A stretch of DNA of 64,000 nt, from contig JAWZYV010012263.1 in NCBI GenBank assembly GCA_038373885.1, positions 248,001-312,000 on the forward strand, given 5' to 3'. Source of the stretch: Cheiracanthium punctorium (lineage: Eukaryota > Arthropoda > Arachnida > Araneae > Cheiracanthiidae). The notes beneath the pieces were generated by a model. The model worked only from the letters and a program-made list of their open reading frames with translations, was not told the origin of the DNA and made no database searches. The stretch's first letter is position 1. The number at the start of each line of letters is the position of its first letter. A program made the position numbers and the translations under genes. Positions 11,504 through 24,351 of the stretch are shown here, piece by piece.

Positions 11504-13866
11504 AATCTGAGGTATAAACTGTTTATTAATTTTGCATTTTTATCGAGTGTTTACTAAACTCAAAATGAATCTTCTAGCGAGAAAATTACTTTGTGGTGTT
11601 ACAATGTATATCTGAAAATGTATTCTATGGTGTGTTTTAATTATATATCTGAAAACTTACATTCAATACAGTTAATTTTTGTACATATAAAAACAGTAAC
11701 AATTCATTTTTCTTTTTTGAACGTTTTACCTACCATAGTAACAGAATCTATTGTTTCCCTTTAAGATGTTCAATTCAGACATTGAAAGAAAACTGAAGTA
11801 TTTTCTCGAGTTCTTACTTATAAATATGTATAAACAGGCGGGGGGAAATATGGATTCGTAAGCGATTCATATCTGGAAATCTTAATCCATGCTGGTAATC
11901 TTTATATCCATGGTTAATGCAGACAGAAACGTTTAATTTTTCTTAATCAGGAAAAAGAGATTAAATGTCAATTGAACTTAGTAAATTGAGGATCTAAAAA
12001 TTGCGATTCTATTTTGATTATATGTTGCCTTACCATAATCCAAGAGCTCTAAACTGAGACAGGAGTTGGAACTAGGGGGAAAAAATAAACAAGTCTACCA
12101 ATAATTGTATATCTAAATTATACATGAAATGAAATACAAAATAAATATGTAATGTAGGCAAAGTATGTTGCAATTCTGCTGCAGCGAAAGTTTTAAATGA
12201 TTTTATTTGCTGTACCAGTCTTATTTCGGGACGAATGAACTTTTTTCATTGTAATATTTTTTTCCGTAGCAATCGTCGCATGTTGCCAAAGTTGAATTAA
12301 TAGTGCACTAGCGATCATACGATATCACAAAATATGCGTTCCTGGTTACCGGACCAAATTAATTTTATCATTGAGAAATCACTCTCCAAAATATGGACAC
12401 TCCACGCAGGCACAAAATGTATTGTGTCACTTTTACCAGATTAGGTGCACGTCTTGTTTTTTGAAGTCATTAAAATATTGGAACCATTTGTTAATCTAGT
12501 CAATTGGGATCGTTGCTAAACACCACTCTTCACCATGTGAAGGAACAATAGCGTTTTATCTCTTGGCAACTCGTTAAAAAGATTATAAGTATTAATTTTT
12601 TGCCGAACAGCAACCGGGATAAATTACCAAAGCGACTTGACACTGGGATCTATGTTTGAAACCTGGCGATATCAGTTGCAATAGGATGTATGGTAAGCCT
12701 AATTTTATGAAAAATATTTGCGGTAGAGTTCAACGATCTCCAAAAATTTTAAATCGTGACGTCAAAAAATAAATCTAACTTTTTCCACTTTTCCACTCTA
12801 TCGGAGTAAGTTTACAGTCTTACTTTGTGGAATTTTTAAAAATCGAGATATGGGTGTTTTTTCAGATTATTTAATTATTCTTTTCTGAACTTTCTTAAAC
12901 ATCTGTTCAAATTTCCAAGCCAATCAGTCCAACAGTGTGGATTTGCATAGAATGCAAACTAATGAACATACTAACAAATTTATTTCCATTTTTATATACA
13001 AGAACACTTCCTATGTAATTTTTACTCTTTAATTGCTGAATTTCCTCCTCTAAGGCATTGCATTTAGACTTAAGCAATCTTTACATAAGTAAATTATTTA
13101 CACCCTGAATTTGAAAGTAATATCAAACATTTTTCTAAAAAGCATATAAAACACTGCATAGAAAAATTGATAAACACAATTTTTAAATTTTATTCTTAAT
13201 CCTTATTTATTAGGCTGAGCATTTACTTCAATAAATATCGATCATTTTAGATAATGCTGCATAAATCACAATGTATCTCAGAATTTCTGCATTATTTTTT
13301 AACGCTTGATTTTGGGATTAAAAGGATGCTTCAATCATGCAAAGCGTTAATAAATACCAAGAAAAAATAAAGTGCCTAATCAGTTAAACGAAAAAACAAA
13401 TTGAATTATCGGAAAAAGGGATTACAGATAATAGCTGAATACATTTTTCATAACTTTCAAAGCTTAATCAGGAATGGATTTTCTTTCTCGGTAGTATATA
13501 CATTGTTGTTCAAGCGATGATACATAATTTTGCTCTCAAAATTCTGTATTATTAGTTTTCTCTTATACTCGTCAAATCTCATTAATTTTAAACGATTTTG
13601 TGTTTTAATACAGAAATTTTATCCTCTGAATGTTTGGGAACAAAACAGAAGGGTTAAAATTAAACAGTAAAAAAAGTGGCACAGCTATGTATTTTATTAT
13701 TATTAAATTAAAAACAGAGTAATCGATTTATGCATAAGTGGAAATATAATGCATCAAATCTCCAAAAAGCACAAGTCCTGAACTATTTTAAAATTGCTAT
13801 TAATTAAAAATTTATTTTATTTTAAGAAGTTTAAAGAAATGTACGTGTACTATCCCTTAACAACTA
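11504..13866. other. No gene recognised
   Basis: Over 2 kb of AT-rich DNA with no domains, RNA genes or paired element ends that I could detect. Confidence 0.5.
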
Positions 13867-13892
13867 CAATATTAGCCCGAATATAACGCGAC
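13867..13892 (+). repeat. Solo end of a TA-flanked MITE family
   Basis: ATTAGCCCGAATATAACGCG here matches the inverted ends of the complete element at 55476-55625 (which read TTAGCCCGAATATAACACGA). I find no partner end nearby, so this is a truncated copy. Confidence 0.55.
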
Positions 13893-13908
13893 AGACTTGA
13901 TGAAAATT

Positions 13909-14470
13909 GTCATGTCTGTTACCAGATATTTTCTTTGAAATTTGTACACTTATATTCAGCACAAAATAATGCAAAGTAATATATTACATAAGTATAGAGT
14001 CCTTTTATTCATATAGTATAGTATTTTCCATTTAAAAAATTTTTTTTTCTAAATTTTTCTTTATCATGTGTAGTACCAAGTTTGTCGTGTCTGTTACTTA
14101 TTATAGTAGCAGACATAACCGGTAACAGGGATGGCATTTCAAAGAATAAAAATTCATGAGTCTAAATAATTCCCCAAGAACATGAAAAGAGACATTAATT
14201 TAGACTAAAAATCGAATTATCTAAATTAATAAATTAGATTAATAAATAAATAAATGTATTTTGTACAACTAATTAAGGTAACAGACATGATATGCAATAA
14301 AAATACTTATCACAAGCAGGATTTGCTTTTTCAGTCAAATGCCAAAAACTCAAGATGTCTGCTTAAATTTCTTTTTTGACCATGCTCTAATGGTAAACAG
14401 GTGTTACTATTCTCAAATTTCAATTTTGGTGTTGAAAATGTTGATAATAATGTATTGTAACAGACATGAC
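13909..14470. repeat. Five dispersed copies of a 14-base motif
   Basis: GTAACAGACATGAC or close variants occur five times: 13909-13922 and 14084-14097 on the minus strand, and 14106-14119, 14278-14291 and 14457-14470 on the plus strand. The spacing is 22-187 bases. The intervening DNA is AT-rich and not obviously repeated. Function unknown. Confidence 0.6.
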
Positions 14471-15004
14471 ATAAATGTGTAAGTACAGCTATATTTAATT
14501 ATCAAAAATCTTTTATTTTCTTAAAACCTTATAGAAACCTTTTTATAGAATAATTTAAACTCTATTTCACAATGTTAAAGTATATCAATGCAGAAATTTT
14601 AGTTTTGGGCAGTAAAGCTGCATAACAAGTTTTATGTTCTATGATTCGGAGAGCTATATTTCTGTATCTTCTCTACTCATTTCATATTCTAAAATTTTTG
14701 ATTAAACAGCATGATTTTTAATATATTGTTTCACTGCTGGTAACTGTGATAAAAACCATGATGAAAAGAAAAATCATTTAAATTTCCTTATACCTTGTGA
14801 AAAAATTATCGGACAGCCAATGGCAACGAATTTTGAAAATGACCCTACTACATCCCCTTGAGTGGTTTCTGAGGAATTCGCGAGAAAATACCTACACAAT
14901 TTTTACAAATCTCCAAATATATGCAACATTTTTGAAAATGCTCGACTAGTCTAAATTAAATTGTGTGATCATCTAACATCGTACGAAGTATTGTATCATT
15001 CGCT

Positions 15005-15310
15005 TAAAGAGTTTTACATGATGCGCGAACACATATTTAATACATTTTCAATACATTTTCGCAAATTCTCAACTTTTGAAATAAATATCTATACTAGTAA
15101 TTTAATTTGAGTTATCCCCTATTACGTCACCAAATTTCATTTCATTTGCTTCGGCCGTTTCTACGTGATGCTCGAACAAAATCAAGCGCAGAACGAAAAG
15201 ATGACAGGTAAACGGTTTTCCTCTGTAAGCCTTTTTGGGTCCCAAGTGCTTGAAACGTATAGAAATCTCAAAATGTTTGAATTCCAAGTTATGGACTGCC
15301 AAATCTCCTT
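15005..15310 (-). mobile_element. Helitron-derived fragment
   Basis: On the minus strand this matches the 5' portion and one tandem unit of the Helitron at 29572-31348: a segment like CTTGGAATTCAAA-ATTTTG-GATTTCTAT, then TTTCAAGCACTTGGGA, then GAGCATCACGTAGAAACG and AAATGAAATTTGGTGAC. It lacks both termini. The overlapping 65/66-codon frames on both strands are by-products. Confidence 0.6.
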
Positions 15311-18300
15311 TTTTATTGACATGGGTATTTTACCAGAACTTACATTAACGTCCTATTTATAAGCTAGTGATTGCGTTAAATTATTTCTCCGAACTATAGC
15401 TTTGGTGATGAACTAAAATTCTCATCAACTAAAATTCTCATTTCTTTTTTTTAACATTCCAAAAAATATGAAATATAAAACATAGATGCATTTTACAACA
15501 TGCATATGAACTTTTCATTAAAAAATATGTATTCATTAAAGCGAAAATTAAATTAGCAGTTCCCAAAGCATTATATTAACTGATTTATTCCTTCACAAAA
15601 TATAAAACTAGAATGTCTCTAAATAAAGTAAATAAAAAAATGAAATTTATTACTTTGACTCGACATCATATATTTAGCTTATCGTTAAGATCTTGTCAAC
15701 TTTTAGATTGCTCAAATGATTCTATTGGCCGTAAAACGTAGCTCGTTCTTCAAGTGAAGCATACACACTCCTTACAAGCTTAGGCATTCCGAATTTTTCT
15801 TCCCAAAGACTACTGTTAACTTGATCGATACAGGAAATCCCTTTTCACGAAACTTCTAATCTCTAATGTGGAAAAGTATTGGATATTTTGTGCCTAATTC
15901 AATGTAGCGTGTTTGTTTTATATGCATCTCTTGGGCCTTTACTTTTACCTGAGAGGTTCATGAGCCATTTTCAGGCGCAAGGCGGAAATTTCTTTGTTAA
16001 ACAAAGATTTTAAAACGCGATACCCTTTAAAGATTTTATTGTGAGGGAAGAAGGCCACAGTTCAATTTTAAGAGCAATTTAAAGTAATTGAATTAATATA
16101 GGCAAGCTTATTCACTGCTTGATCAGGATTAAACATTCCTTGAAAGGAGGAAAGAAAACACCAAAACCAAAATTTCATTCCTGCATTCTTAAGTTTAGTT
16201 TTTGTATCAGGTCTTTAAAAGCTACAAATCATAAATTCAAATTTAGCAGAATTTTAAATTACAGCAATAAAAATATCGTAAATGTAGTTATTTTTGTAAC
16301 AAAGTGTTTTTCTACGTTCTTTTTTTTAACTAACCATTGTCAGACATTTAAAAAAAAATTGATCACTATAATAGATTTTTCACATTTAAACTACAATAAA
16401 ATAATCTTTGTTATTTTTCTTACTCTTTACCATAAAAAAGAGACATGATCTTTAAAATGAATTATTTTTATACTCTCAGTACTACTTAGTTAAAAATTCT
16501 CTCAGTACTATTTACAACAAATGAGCGATTAGTGGAAGCACGACTGGTAACTTTGCATTTTCAATACAGTTAAAAGTATTTTCTCATCAAACTTAGATAC
16601 AATGTTGCTGACCATTTAGTCTATTGACTGAAAATTAAAACCTCGTATTTTTATTCCCTTGACCTATTTTTACAAATCAGTGTTACTCAAGAGAAGTGCT
16701 ATATTTTAATTAAATGTATAATTGGTAAAATTGAATGTTTTGAAATCTTCATTCATGATTAAACAGTGGTTTCCTCCTATCACATTATAGCAATAGTTGC
16801 ATACAAATCTTTTCAGCCTAGGTCTTTTAATTATAAATAGAAAGTATAAACTGTGTTCACGCACGTTTTAGTCGTACCTCCTACGGTTTTTCAACATTTC
16901 CTTCGATGCTGATCCCTAAACATTCGACTGTGGATGCGATTATAGAGAATCTTGGAAAGACTATATTCACGCTAACAACTTCATTTGACTGACTCATTCT
17001 ACTGAAGAAGGTGTGAGCGGTATGGTTTGAGCACTGTAAAAATACTTTCTGTATGCTAAACAAATCATTAAGTTAATGTTATAGCGCGTTAAAACTGTAT
17101 ATGATTTCATTCTAACGGGATCTCAAAAAACTTCATGAATAACGTTATACGCTGCTTGCTAGTTGCTATGAAACTTTGCTTTTTCGCCGTGACTAATTTA
17201 TAAGGTGGCGTAAGTGGGACAGCTTTTTAGCATTATTTGACTCTAACGTAGTACTGCACCTCTAGAAGGAGACAGGGATATATATATATATTTCCTATAG
17301 CCAACAGCTGCCAACCAACTGCTATATACCAACAGCTGCCTTTCTGAACATGGAGAACAATCTGAAGATTTAGATTGCGTCATCAAAATAAAGAAATTCA
17401 GTGAAGGGCAGCAATTACCCCTTTTCTGGGGTAAATAGAACACGAGTCAATGTTTTCAATTGGCCAATAGTAGAATTTCGGATGGGTAAGTGGGTAAAGA
17501 TTGATATATTTTTAATCCTAGGGGGGAAAATATCATTTACATGAAATGGTTTTGTTGTAGCAACTTTTTATGTAATACAAATCCAATAGCAGAAACGGCC
17601 TTTATTTATAAAAATTCTTTATTCTTTTATTTAAGTACATTTACACTTCAGTTTTGTTTCATTTCATGTCATAAAATATTTGAATATGAAAAGCAACATA
17701 TCTGAATGTTATTTAAGCTTACGGTTACATTAAAAATTTATGAAATGAAGCCTCTGATAATTCATCTAGACCTAGAACTAAATACTGAGTATCGTAAGAA
17801 GGCTAATAAAACAACTGGACTGAAAATAACAAAAAACACCTCAAAGAAATTGGTGCTTATTTAAAATAATTAAAACCTTGTAAAACAACACTCAGGTTCT
17901 TATCAAAAGGTTCTTATCAAAGTGTACACGTGTTTCGAACGAAAAAATTTTGATCTTCATCAGCACTAGTTGAAGTCCATACATACACACACAAATCTCT
18001 TTGAATGCATAATCCGTTGCAAACCAATTTTTTAACTTAAGATATAACCAATTATTTTATATTTATATTACTCGCATCCGCATCGGACTTATACAGTTAC
18101 ACGTATTACAGTTACCAGTTTTTCTAAAAGTTCAAACACCATGAAAAAATTAATTTCGTTTATAAATTAACTTATTTATTAAATGTCTTGCATGAAAGCT
18201 TTAGTGGCGTTCTATTCTTTTTCCATCTTTGTTAAAATCCTCCCCCTCTTTACAAAAATTTAATTTTTGACAGTTAAATTCTAAGGAGTTTTATCTAGGT

Positions 18301-18945
18301 GATATTTATTTCTTTTAAATTGCTAACGATTAATCTCATTTTATTTTCAACTTTCGGCAGCAAACTATCCCGTGTCGCATGCGCCATTTTTTGGTTAATT
18401 AATAAAAATAATAATGAAACTTTGTATGTTTTTCAGATTTATATTGATAAATAATGTTACATACGCCTCCAAAATATTACGACAACATGCATTCATGAAT
18501 AATACTCTAAAAACAAAAATATAGCGAATCAAAGAAGCTGTGGATATGTCGATGGAGATATTGCTCGAAAAATGAAATTGAATGTTGTATTCATTCTAAA
18601 CAATAATTGAATTGGAAAAAATAAATTATTAAAAAAACTTCATGAATCGTTAATTTAAAGATGGGAGTCATTGATCATTAAAAATAATTTAGTGTGAAAC
18701 AACGCTTTACAGTAGAAACTGGGGTATCTTTTTTGAGTTGAACGCAGTATGATACTATTCAGATAATTTATCTAAGAAAATTATACATTTATCGTAAATT
18801 TCACGTAGTTCTATCAGTTTTAAATTATAACAAAGTCTTCGTAGTGTAGTACAGGGCAAAAAATTTAAAACCCTACTACAATTCTGTATGACTCGACACT
18901 TTACATTTTTCGATGGTCATGCTTCTAAAAGTCATCAGCTAAAAA
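15311..18945. other. No gene recognised
   Basis: AT-rich DNA of more than 3.5 kb. The 109-codon plus-strand frame 16119-16448 is Lys/Phe/Ile-rich and looks like a chance frame in AT-rich sequence. A short (TA)n run lies at about 17280-17290. No paired ends detected. Confidence 0.5.
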
Positions 18946-18947
18946 TA

Positions 18948-19448
18948 TTGGGTTGGCAACAAAGTAATTGCGTTTTTCCGTATGTCAATATTTCGCCTGG
19001 CCAAAACTACTGAAGTTAATTATGCGAAATTTGGCACGTACGTGAGTTCTTCAACATAGGTGCTAGATCAGAGAGCATTTTCCAAAATTCGTAATCTTAA
19101 GGGGGGTAAGGGGCCAAAAAGTTCTTTTCACATATCCCGCGTGATCTCAAATAAAAATAGAGATATCCGTGAAATTCTTTCTGTAAAAGACAGCAGTCAC
19201 GTATACCTAAAAATTAATTTCAAGACATTTTTAATATTGTCCTCTAATTAGGATAGAAGCGGAAAAAGGGGGAGGGTGGCCATCTTTTATGGACGAAAAA
19301 AAAATACTGCCAGTGAAATTTTTACTTTAAAATGTAACACATATGAATCGTATGTTCAGGCACAGCTTACCTGTAATTAAAAACTTGTTGAAAACTTATT
19401 TGCTTGAATTTTATACAAGAAAACGCAATTACTTTGTTGCCAACCCAA
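18948..19448. mobile_element. Mariner-type MITE
   Basis: 501-bp element flanked by TA (18946-18947, 19449-19450). Its ends are perfect inverted repeats for about 30 bases, beginning TTGGGTTGGCAACAAAGTAA, which is very close to known mariner terminal repeats. No transposase motif survives inside; the 63- and 64-codon frames within are not transposase-like. Confidence 0.9.
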
Positions 19449-19450
19449 TA

Positions 19451-20656
19451 TATTAAATGTGTGATATATTTATTTCCCTTAAAACTGTTTTCTTTGCGTT
19501 TAATGTATGGAATAAATTTCAAAGGTATTAAACGTTTACGAAAAGGGCTGAAAAAATTCATTGCAACATCCGTCTAAAGTAAGTTGGACCAATGTCCTGT
19601 CTTGATAATTTTGAAGTGTGATCCAATATAGTTTTATTTACTGACTGGGGTCTTGAATCATCCAATCAATTTAATCGGTCAATACGTGGAAAAATATTAT
19701 GATTATAATATAAACAAAAAGTATTTTAATGTATAATTTGGTTAGTTATTTTAATGTGATTTTTTGAAGTGTATCTAACAGCTGTTTCTGAAAAACCCAC
19801 AATTTAAGTATGAATCTTATAACAAATGCATGCACCCATTTAAAAAAAGAAAAAGCCAAGAATATATTAACTATTACATATTTCCAAAATTATATATGTT
19901 TATTTTCCTTTTTACCCTAATCTCTAAATAAACATCTTAGTAGAAAGTAAGTGCAATTTCTTTCTAAATAAACATCCATTTCAATCCTTATCATACTTCC
20001 CATTGTTATCAAGATGACAATTTGTTAAATTCCTTTTAGCCTCAAGAAATATGAAAAAAGATATGCTAAATCCCCCTGAGAGCAAAATCTTCAGATAAAA
20101 ACCCTATAGAGGTCGGTAATATTATCTGGCGTTGCACCTTATCTAATATTACGCAAACAAAAACCATGGCATGGGAAAGGGAAGGGAATAATTTTGGGCA
20201 CTTCTTACCAGAACTCGCCTTTCAACTATCTGATACATGCATACTATTTGTCAAAATGTGCAAGGATGGAGGTTTTTTTATGAGGTTCCCAGATAGTGGG
20301 GAGAGTGGAAATATGGCAGGGAAAGCCAACAAAGCTCGTACGTGAGGGTCTTTCTAGAAAGATTTTACTTGAAGCCTAGCGAAACAGATCACTTGTCACA
20401 TAAGAAATAAATTAATGTTGAGCGCTTATCTGCTTGTCTCCTGAATTTCAGCTTTGGTTTATCTTGCGTCGGCTACTGACCTTCCGTGTCGCTCCTTTTG
20501 TTTGTTGTCATCCAATAAATATGGTAGACGTCGAAGAATAAATTGCTCGACTTGAAAGGATCTTTCACGACTGTCGTGTTCTCCTTTATTAAGTTGAGTG
20601 ACGATTGCCTTGAATATCAACTACTTGTAATTGCAAGCAAAGGAAAAATTTGGTTA
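19451..20656. other. No gene recognised
   Basis: AT-rich DNA. Nothing diagnostic on either strand. Confidence 0.45.
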
Positions 20657-20906
20657 CAGTAGCGGATCCAGGGGAGGGGTAAGGGGGCTTCAGCCCCCCC
20701 CCAAAAGAGATTGCTGAAGGGTAACATTCTGCTTTATTATACACTTTAAATAGCTAAAATGATCATATTTTATTACTTAGCCCCTCCCAAAAGCCTAATA
20801 CATTGGTTTAGACTAAAATTTTGATTTATAGTACATTTTAATTGGGTAAAATAAGCTTTTAAAATAATTTAGCCCCTACCAAAAAAAAATTCTGGATCCG
20901 CCACTG
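20657..20906. mobile_element. hAT-like MITE, degraded
   Basis: About 250 bp with inverted ends CAGTAGCGGATCCAG (left) and CTGGATCCGCCACTG (right). The interior has matching C/G-run segments (GGGGGCTTCAGCCCCCC near the left end, AGCCCCTACC near the right). The flanking octamers TTTGGTTA and CCAGGTTA agree at only 5 of 8 positions, so the 8-bp hAT-type duplication is degraded or the assignment is wrong. Confidence 0.65.
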
Positions 20907-21650
20907 CCAGGTTACGCCAGTACAGTATGAAAATGACTGCCTCATTTTTGAAAAAAAAAAAATTAAAATAACTAGGATATTTTTAATTGAAAGTTCACCA
21001 GAACATGCAAAGTAGAATTCAGTGCACATTAAATTTGAGCTTTATTTACAATAAGAGAAAAATCATACTTTTTCTTCAGATGAAAAAAAAGTATAGTGAA
21101 ATGCGTGAAATGTGTTTTGAATGTTTGAATTTATTTAAATAAATTTTCTCAGAGCCATTTGTATGTAAATATTGAGCAAATCAGATAAAAATTTGGATAT
21201 CCCTTGTACTGCTAGAGGTTTGGAATAGAAATAAGTTCTTGTTTGTTTCTAAATAAGTATGTATTTCATAGACGGAAGGGTATTTAAATTTCTAGAAAGT
21301 ATTTTTCCATTTACAATAATTCGCAAGTATTTTATTAGTGTGTATTCATAAATTACATTGAAAGAATACTCGAAATTCCCATTCTTCAGTCGAATAAGCG
21401 CAACGATAATTATTATGCATGCAAAATTATCTCTAGAAAATTTATTTAATAAAACATTTCCTGCATATATTTGACGGCGAGTATACTTTCCCCTTCCCAA
21501 AAATATTAATTTAATATCTACGTGCACATTACTTAATGGGTTAATTTTCATCAAACACGTATGAACCGATGACATTGGTTGTGTAAGCTGTTTTTTTCAA
21601 AGCAATAATGAAGTGCATAAAATGTATGCAGTTTAAGGTAATGAACAATG
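20907..21650. other. No gene recognised
   Basis: AT-rich DNA. The 108-codon minus-strand frame 21249-21575 has no recognisable domain and is probably chance. Confidence 0.45.
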
Positions 21651-21808
21651 CCCTGTTTTCTGTGCACTGCTCCACAGAGGAAGAAGTACGAAAATCCATT
21701 GATGACATCGCATCAAAAGATGAATCCTTCTATGCTGCTGGCATTCGTGCGCTATCAGACCGTTGGCGGTGGGTGCTGGAAAATAATGGTGATTACTTTG
21801 ACGAATAA
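21651..21808 (+). pseudogene. Mariner transposase C-terminal remnant
   Basis: The last ~50 residues of a mariner-type transposase. The segment EEEVRKSIDDIASKDESFY, then AAGIRALSDRWRWVLENNGDYFDE and a stop, corresponds to the conserved tail x-FF-x-x-G-I-x-x-L-P-x-R-W-x-x-C/V-I-x-x-N-G-x-Y-F. The piece is open to its natural stop, but the catalytic core and DNA-binding domain upstream are absent. No terminal inverted repeat is visible. The upstream Met (21608) only adds non-homologous residues. Confidence 0.75.
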
Positions 21809-22453
21809 AGGTATTATTACATATTTATTTCTTAGACACACACTCATTAAAACTTATTGCTAGACCCAATATACGAAAAGTCACGTGTATATTTTAATAA
21901 TTTTTTGCTCAGCTTCTGAGCAAAAAGTCAAGATAAAAATTTTTGGGGATGCAGTAAATGGAGCATCTTGCAGAGAACTTAAAAATTTGCATAATTAATT
22001 TCTTGGTAATTAATTATCGTGGAACCTGCAAAATTGAGGTTTGTGGTTATCTTAGCCTATAAATCATTTACACAAAATTGGAGGAAAATCTGAAATGGCG
22101 TGGTGAACTGATTTGACGTAGAATGACCCTGTGGCCAACGAACTGAAAGAAGGTACATGATCAAGACTTCCAACGTATTTGTGTGATCGATGTAAATCCA
22201 ACGTATTTGTATGATCGTTGAATGGGATATTCTCTTTGAATGGGATCATTTTGAATACCTGTAAAAGCTGAATTTAAATAAAGTTCTTTTTGGATGTAAT
22301 GCTAGTATTCTCGCTACGTTTTCAGCAGGGTTTGTGTATATTGTCATGAAAAATCAGTAAAGTCCATCTTCCTTCGACGTTATGGAGATACTGATGTTCA
22401 TGTTTCCAATAAAGGTTTTTTACGCGGGTTATGACTTGTCACATTTTCTCAAG
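21809..22453. other. No gene recognised; short internal duplication
   Basis: AT-rich DNA. Around 22160-22250 the phrase CCAACGTATTTGTRTGATCG is repeated twice in tandem-like fashion and GAATGGGAT is repeated beside it. Confidence 0.4.
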
Positions 22454-22455
22454 TA

Positions 22456-23272
22456 CAGTGAAACCCCGATCTATCGTTCCCACATTCATCGTTTTCCCGT
22501 ATTCATCGTTTTATTTCTATAGTCCCTTCACAAATTGTATTTGAATAACGTTAAAGAAGCCCGCATGTATCGTCAAAAAGTGACTTTCCTGCGATCATTG
22601 TTTAAAATTCTTCTTCTGACCAAAATGAAATTGAAGGTTAAGTGGATCCATATGGCATGCAAACTGTAATTGCTTCTTGGTATGATTTCTTGGTTTATTG
22701 ATAATAAAATGAACACTGGTTGCGTGACCCTGTGGGATGTGTAAAGAGGATGTGTAAGGCGTGAAATTTAATGATTATATTTCGATTAATCTAGATGGTG
22801 AGGCATTTGGTATCCTGAACATAGAAAGAAGTGTGATGATGCAAAAAATGGAAATAATTACGAAGCAGAGGATAATGTTCATGCTGATGGGGAGGAGCTT
22901 ACTGTAGTACGAAGTTTCTCTTAAACAATAACAGTATTTGAAACTGTATGAACTTTTCTATACAAACATAAATCACAGAAAAGGTCCAGAAAAATATTGA
23001 AAATCTTGAAAATTTACTGTTTAATTTAAAAAATGATGAAGAACTTAACAGAAAATTACTGATTTTTTTTTAAAAATAGGTATCACTTAGTTTTCATCTT
23101 CGATTTATTTGTTTTATGATTTTGTTACAAATGACTATTTGTTGGTACACAGTCATTGGGTGTTTGCATAAACATAGCTTTCTTTAGTATTTTGACTTTA
23201 ACATGCATTTGTCGTTTTCCCGCATTCATTGTTTTTTCATACGCACCCCTTGAATGAATAGAGGTTCTATTG
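22456..23272 (+). mobile_element. Tigger/pogo-like DNA transposon relic
   Basis: 817 bp, TA on both sides (22454-22455, 23273-23274). The ends CAGTGAAACCCCGATCTATC and, reversed, CAATAGAACCTCTATTCATT are of the type seen in Tigger/pogo elements, followed at both ends by repeated CATTCATCGTTTTCCCG motifs. Inside on the plus strand (about 22855-23070), in two frames, is a likely transposase tail: NNYEAEDNVHADGEEL, then VFETV and, after a frameshift, IENLENLLFNLKNDEEL. The DDE core is missing, so it is non-autonomous. Confidence 0.75.
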
Positions 23273-23274
23273 TA

Positions 23275-23750
23275 CTTTTTATGAAAACCACAGGTCGTAT
23301 CGGTACAGTTGTCTGGGCATCAATTATGTATTCCAAACGACAAATCTGGCTGCTCAGAATTTGTGCAGTCTTGATGAGACAATCTGCATGTGTGCACTTC
23401 TTAGCTACATTTGACGACTGCACTGCGTCCCGCATTTGCTTTGTTTAAGTGACGAGTATGTTTCGTCCTTCAAACAAGAAGAAAATTAAACATCCACATT
23501 GTTCATGGCAAGACTGGTTTGTAACAGTCAGGGTTGCCAATTTTCCCACTTTGTGGCTAGATCTGGCCATGATATCCGTTCCAAAGGCAAGAATTTCTTC
23601 AAATAAATCTGCACCAAGGGATCGACATTAAAAGAATTCATATATAAGGTCATTCGGAAAGTTGCCACACTTAAGGGTTTTTTGCTTTATCACACATTTG
23701 AAATGATAAGATAATGAAGAAAATACACCATGTTCTTCAAACTTTAACTA
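23275..23750. other. No gene recognised
   Basis: Less AT-rich than its surroundings. Overlapping frames on both strands (23226-23435 minus; 23254-23448 and 23449-23631 plus) look partly protein-like, but I recognise none. It may be remains of an unidentified element between two DNA transposons. Confidence 0.4.
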
Positions 23751-23913
23751 TAGAGGGTGTCCTTGAATTCATGGGCCAAACTTTAAGGGTACTTAAAATA
23801 CAAATAAAGAAGCAGCTTTTGCATAGCAACGTGGGGTCAGAAATGAAAATTGTAGATGGTTTCAGCACAATGGGGCTGCAGCTCATTTCCCAGATATTGT
23901 GCGTAATTACCTC

Positions 23914-23961
23914 ATTGCCATCTTTAGCCTCCGATGGATTGCCATCTTTAGCCTCTGATGG
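23914..23961. repeat. 24-bp tandem duplication
   Basis: Two adjacent 24-base units starting ATTGCCATCTTTAGCC differ at one position (CCGATGG versus CTGATGG). Located inside the CAGGGTG element. Confidence 0.85.
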
Positions 23962-24005
23962 ACGAAGCTGAACTAATCGCTTAGCCAGCACGTTCACTTG
24001 ATTAA

Positions 24006-24173
24006 TCAAGTATCGAATTTTTCTTTCGGCTATACATAATGACACTCGTTCACGAGGCTCCAATTGACTCAGATGAGGGCCTCATTGCAAAACTTCCAAT
24101 CGCTGCTGAAACTGTTCGTGGAACATCTGGCATCTTCGAAAGGGCACGCAAATCACTTGCTACACACTACTAG
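24006..24173 (+). pseudogene. Tc1/mariner-superfamily transposase C-terminus
   Basis: An open 55-codon stretch ending in a natural stop, but preceded by an in-frame stop and with no start. It reads SSIEFFFRLYIMTLVHEAPI, then DSDEGLIAKLPIAAETVRGT, then SGIFERARKSLATHY. This follows the arthropod transposase pattern PLDFFLWGYIKTLVYE, then P-x-D-S-x-E-D-L-x-A-R-I, then x-x-x-x-R-x-T-P-G-x-F-E-R. The catalytic third acidic residue lies at Glu of IEF (Asp in intact relatives). The first two catalytic residues are absent. This links the CAGGGTG-ended elements to the Tc1/mariner (IS630) superfamily. Confidence 0.7.
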
Positions 24174-24351
24174 TACTGGTCAATGTTGGTGATGGCACAT
24201 TTGAGCATTTGCAGTAGAGCTTTAATCATTTCCTTTGCATTTGCTGTATTTACACCTACACTTTTTATTTATAACCCCGCATTTCTATACAAAAATTGCT
24301 TCTATTCTTACCTATTCTTAAAGTTTGGCCTAGGAATTCAGGGTCACCCTG

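Larger units (their letters stand above)
23753..24351 (+). mobile_element. CAGGGTG-family long-TIR element with transposase tail
   Basis: About 599 bp. The left end GAGGGTGTCCTTGAATTC and the right end read in reverse, CAGGGTGACCCTGAATTCC, begin inverted repeats that continue for about 80-90 bases (GGCCAAACTTTAAG in both arms, then GCATAGCAACGTGGGGTC against TAGAAATGCGGGGTT). TATA borders it on the right and TAT(A) on the left, consistent with a TA-type target. The interior encodes the transposase remnant described separately. It shares internal sequence with the element at 24946-25553. Confidence 0.78.

Noticed and set aside
16119..16448. 109-codon plus frame rich in Lys, Phe and Ile
   Set aside because: Composition matches chance translation of AT-rich DNA; no domain, no splice context.
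23737..24063. 108-codon minus frame
   Set aside because: Overlaps the inverted repeat and the plus-strand transposase remnant; its in-frame PSEAKDGN repeat is just the 24-bp duplication.
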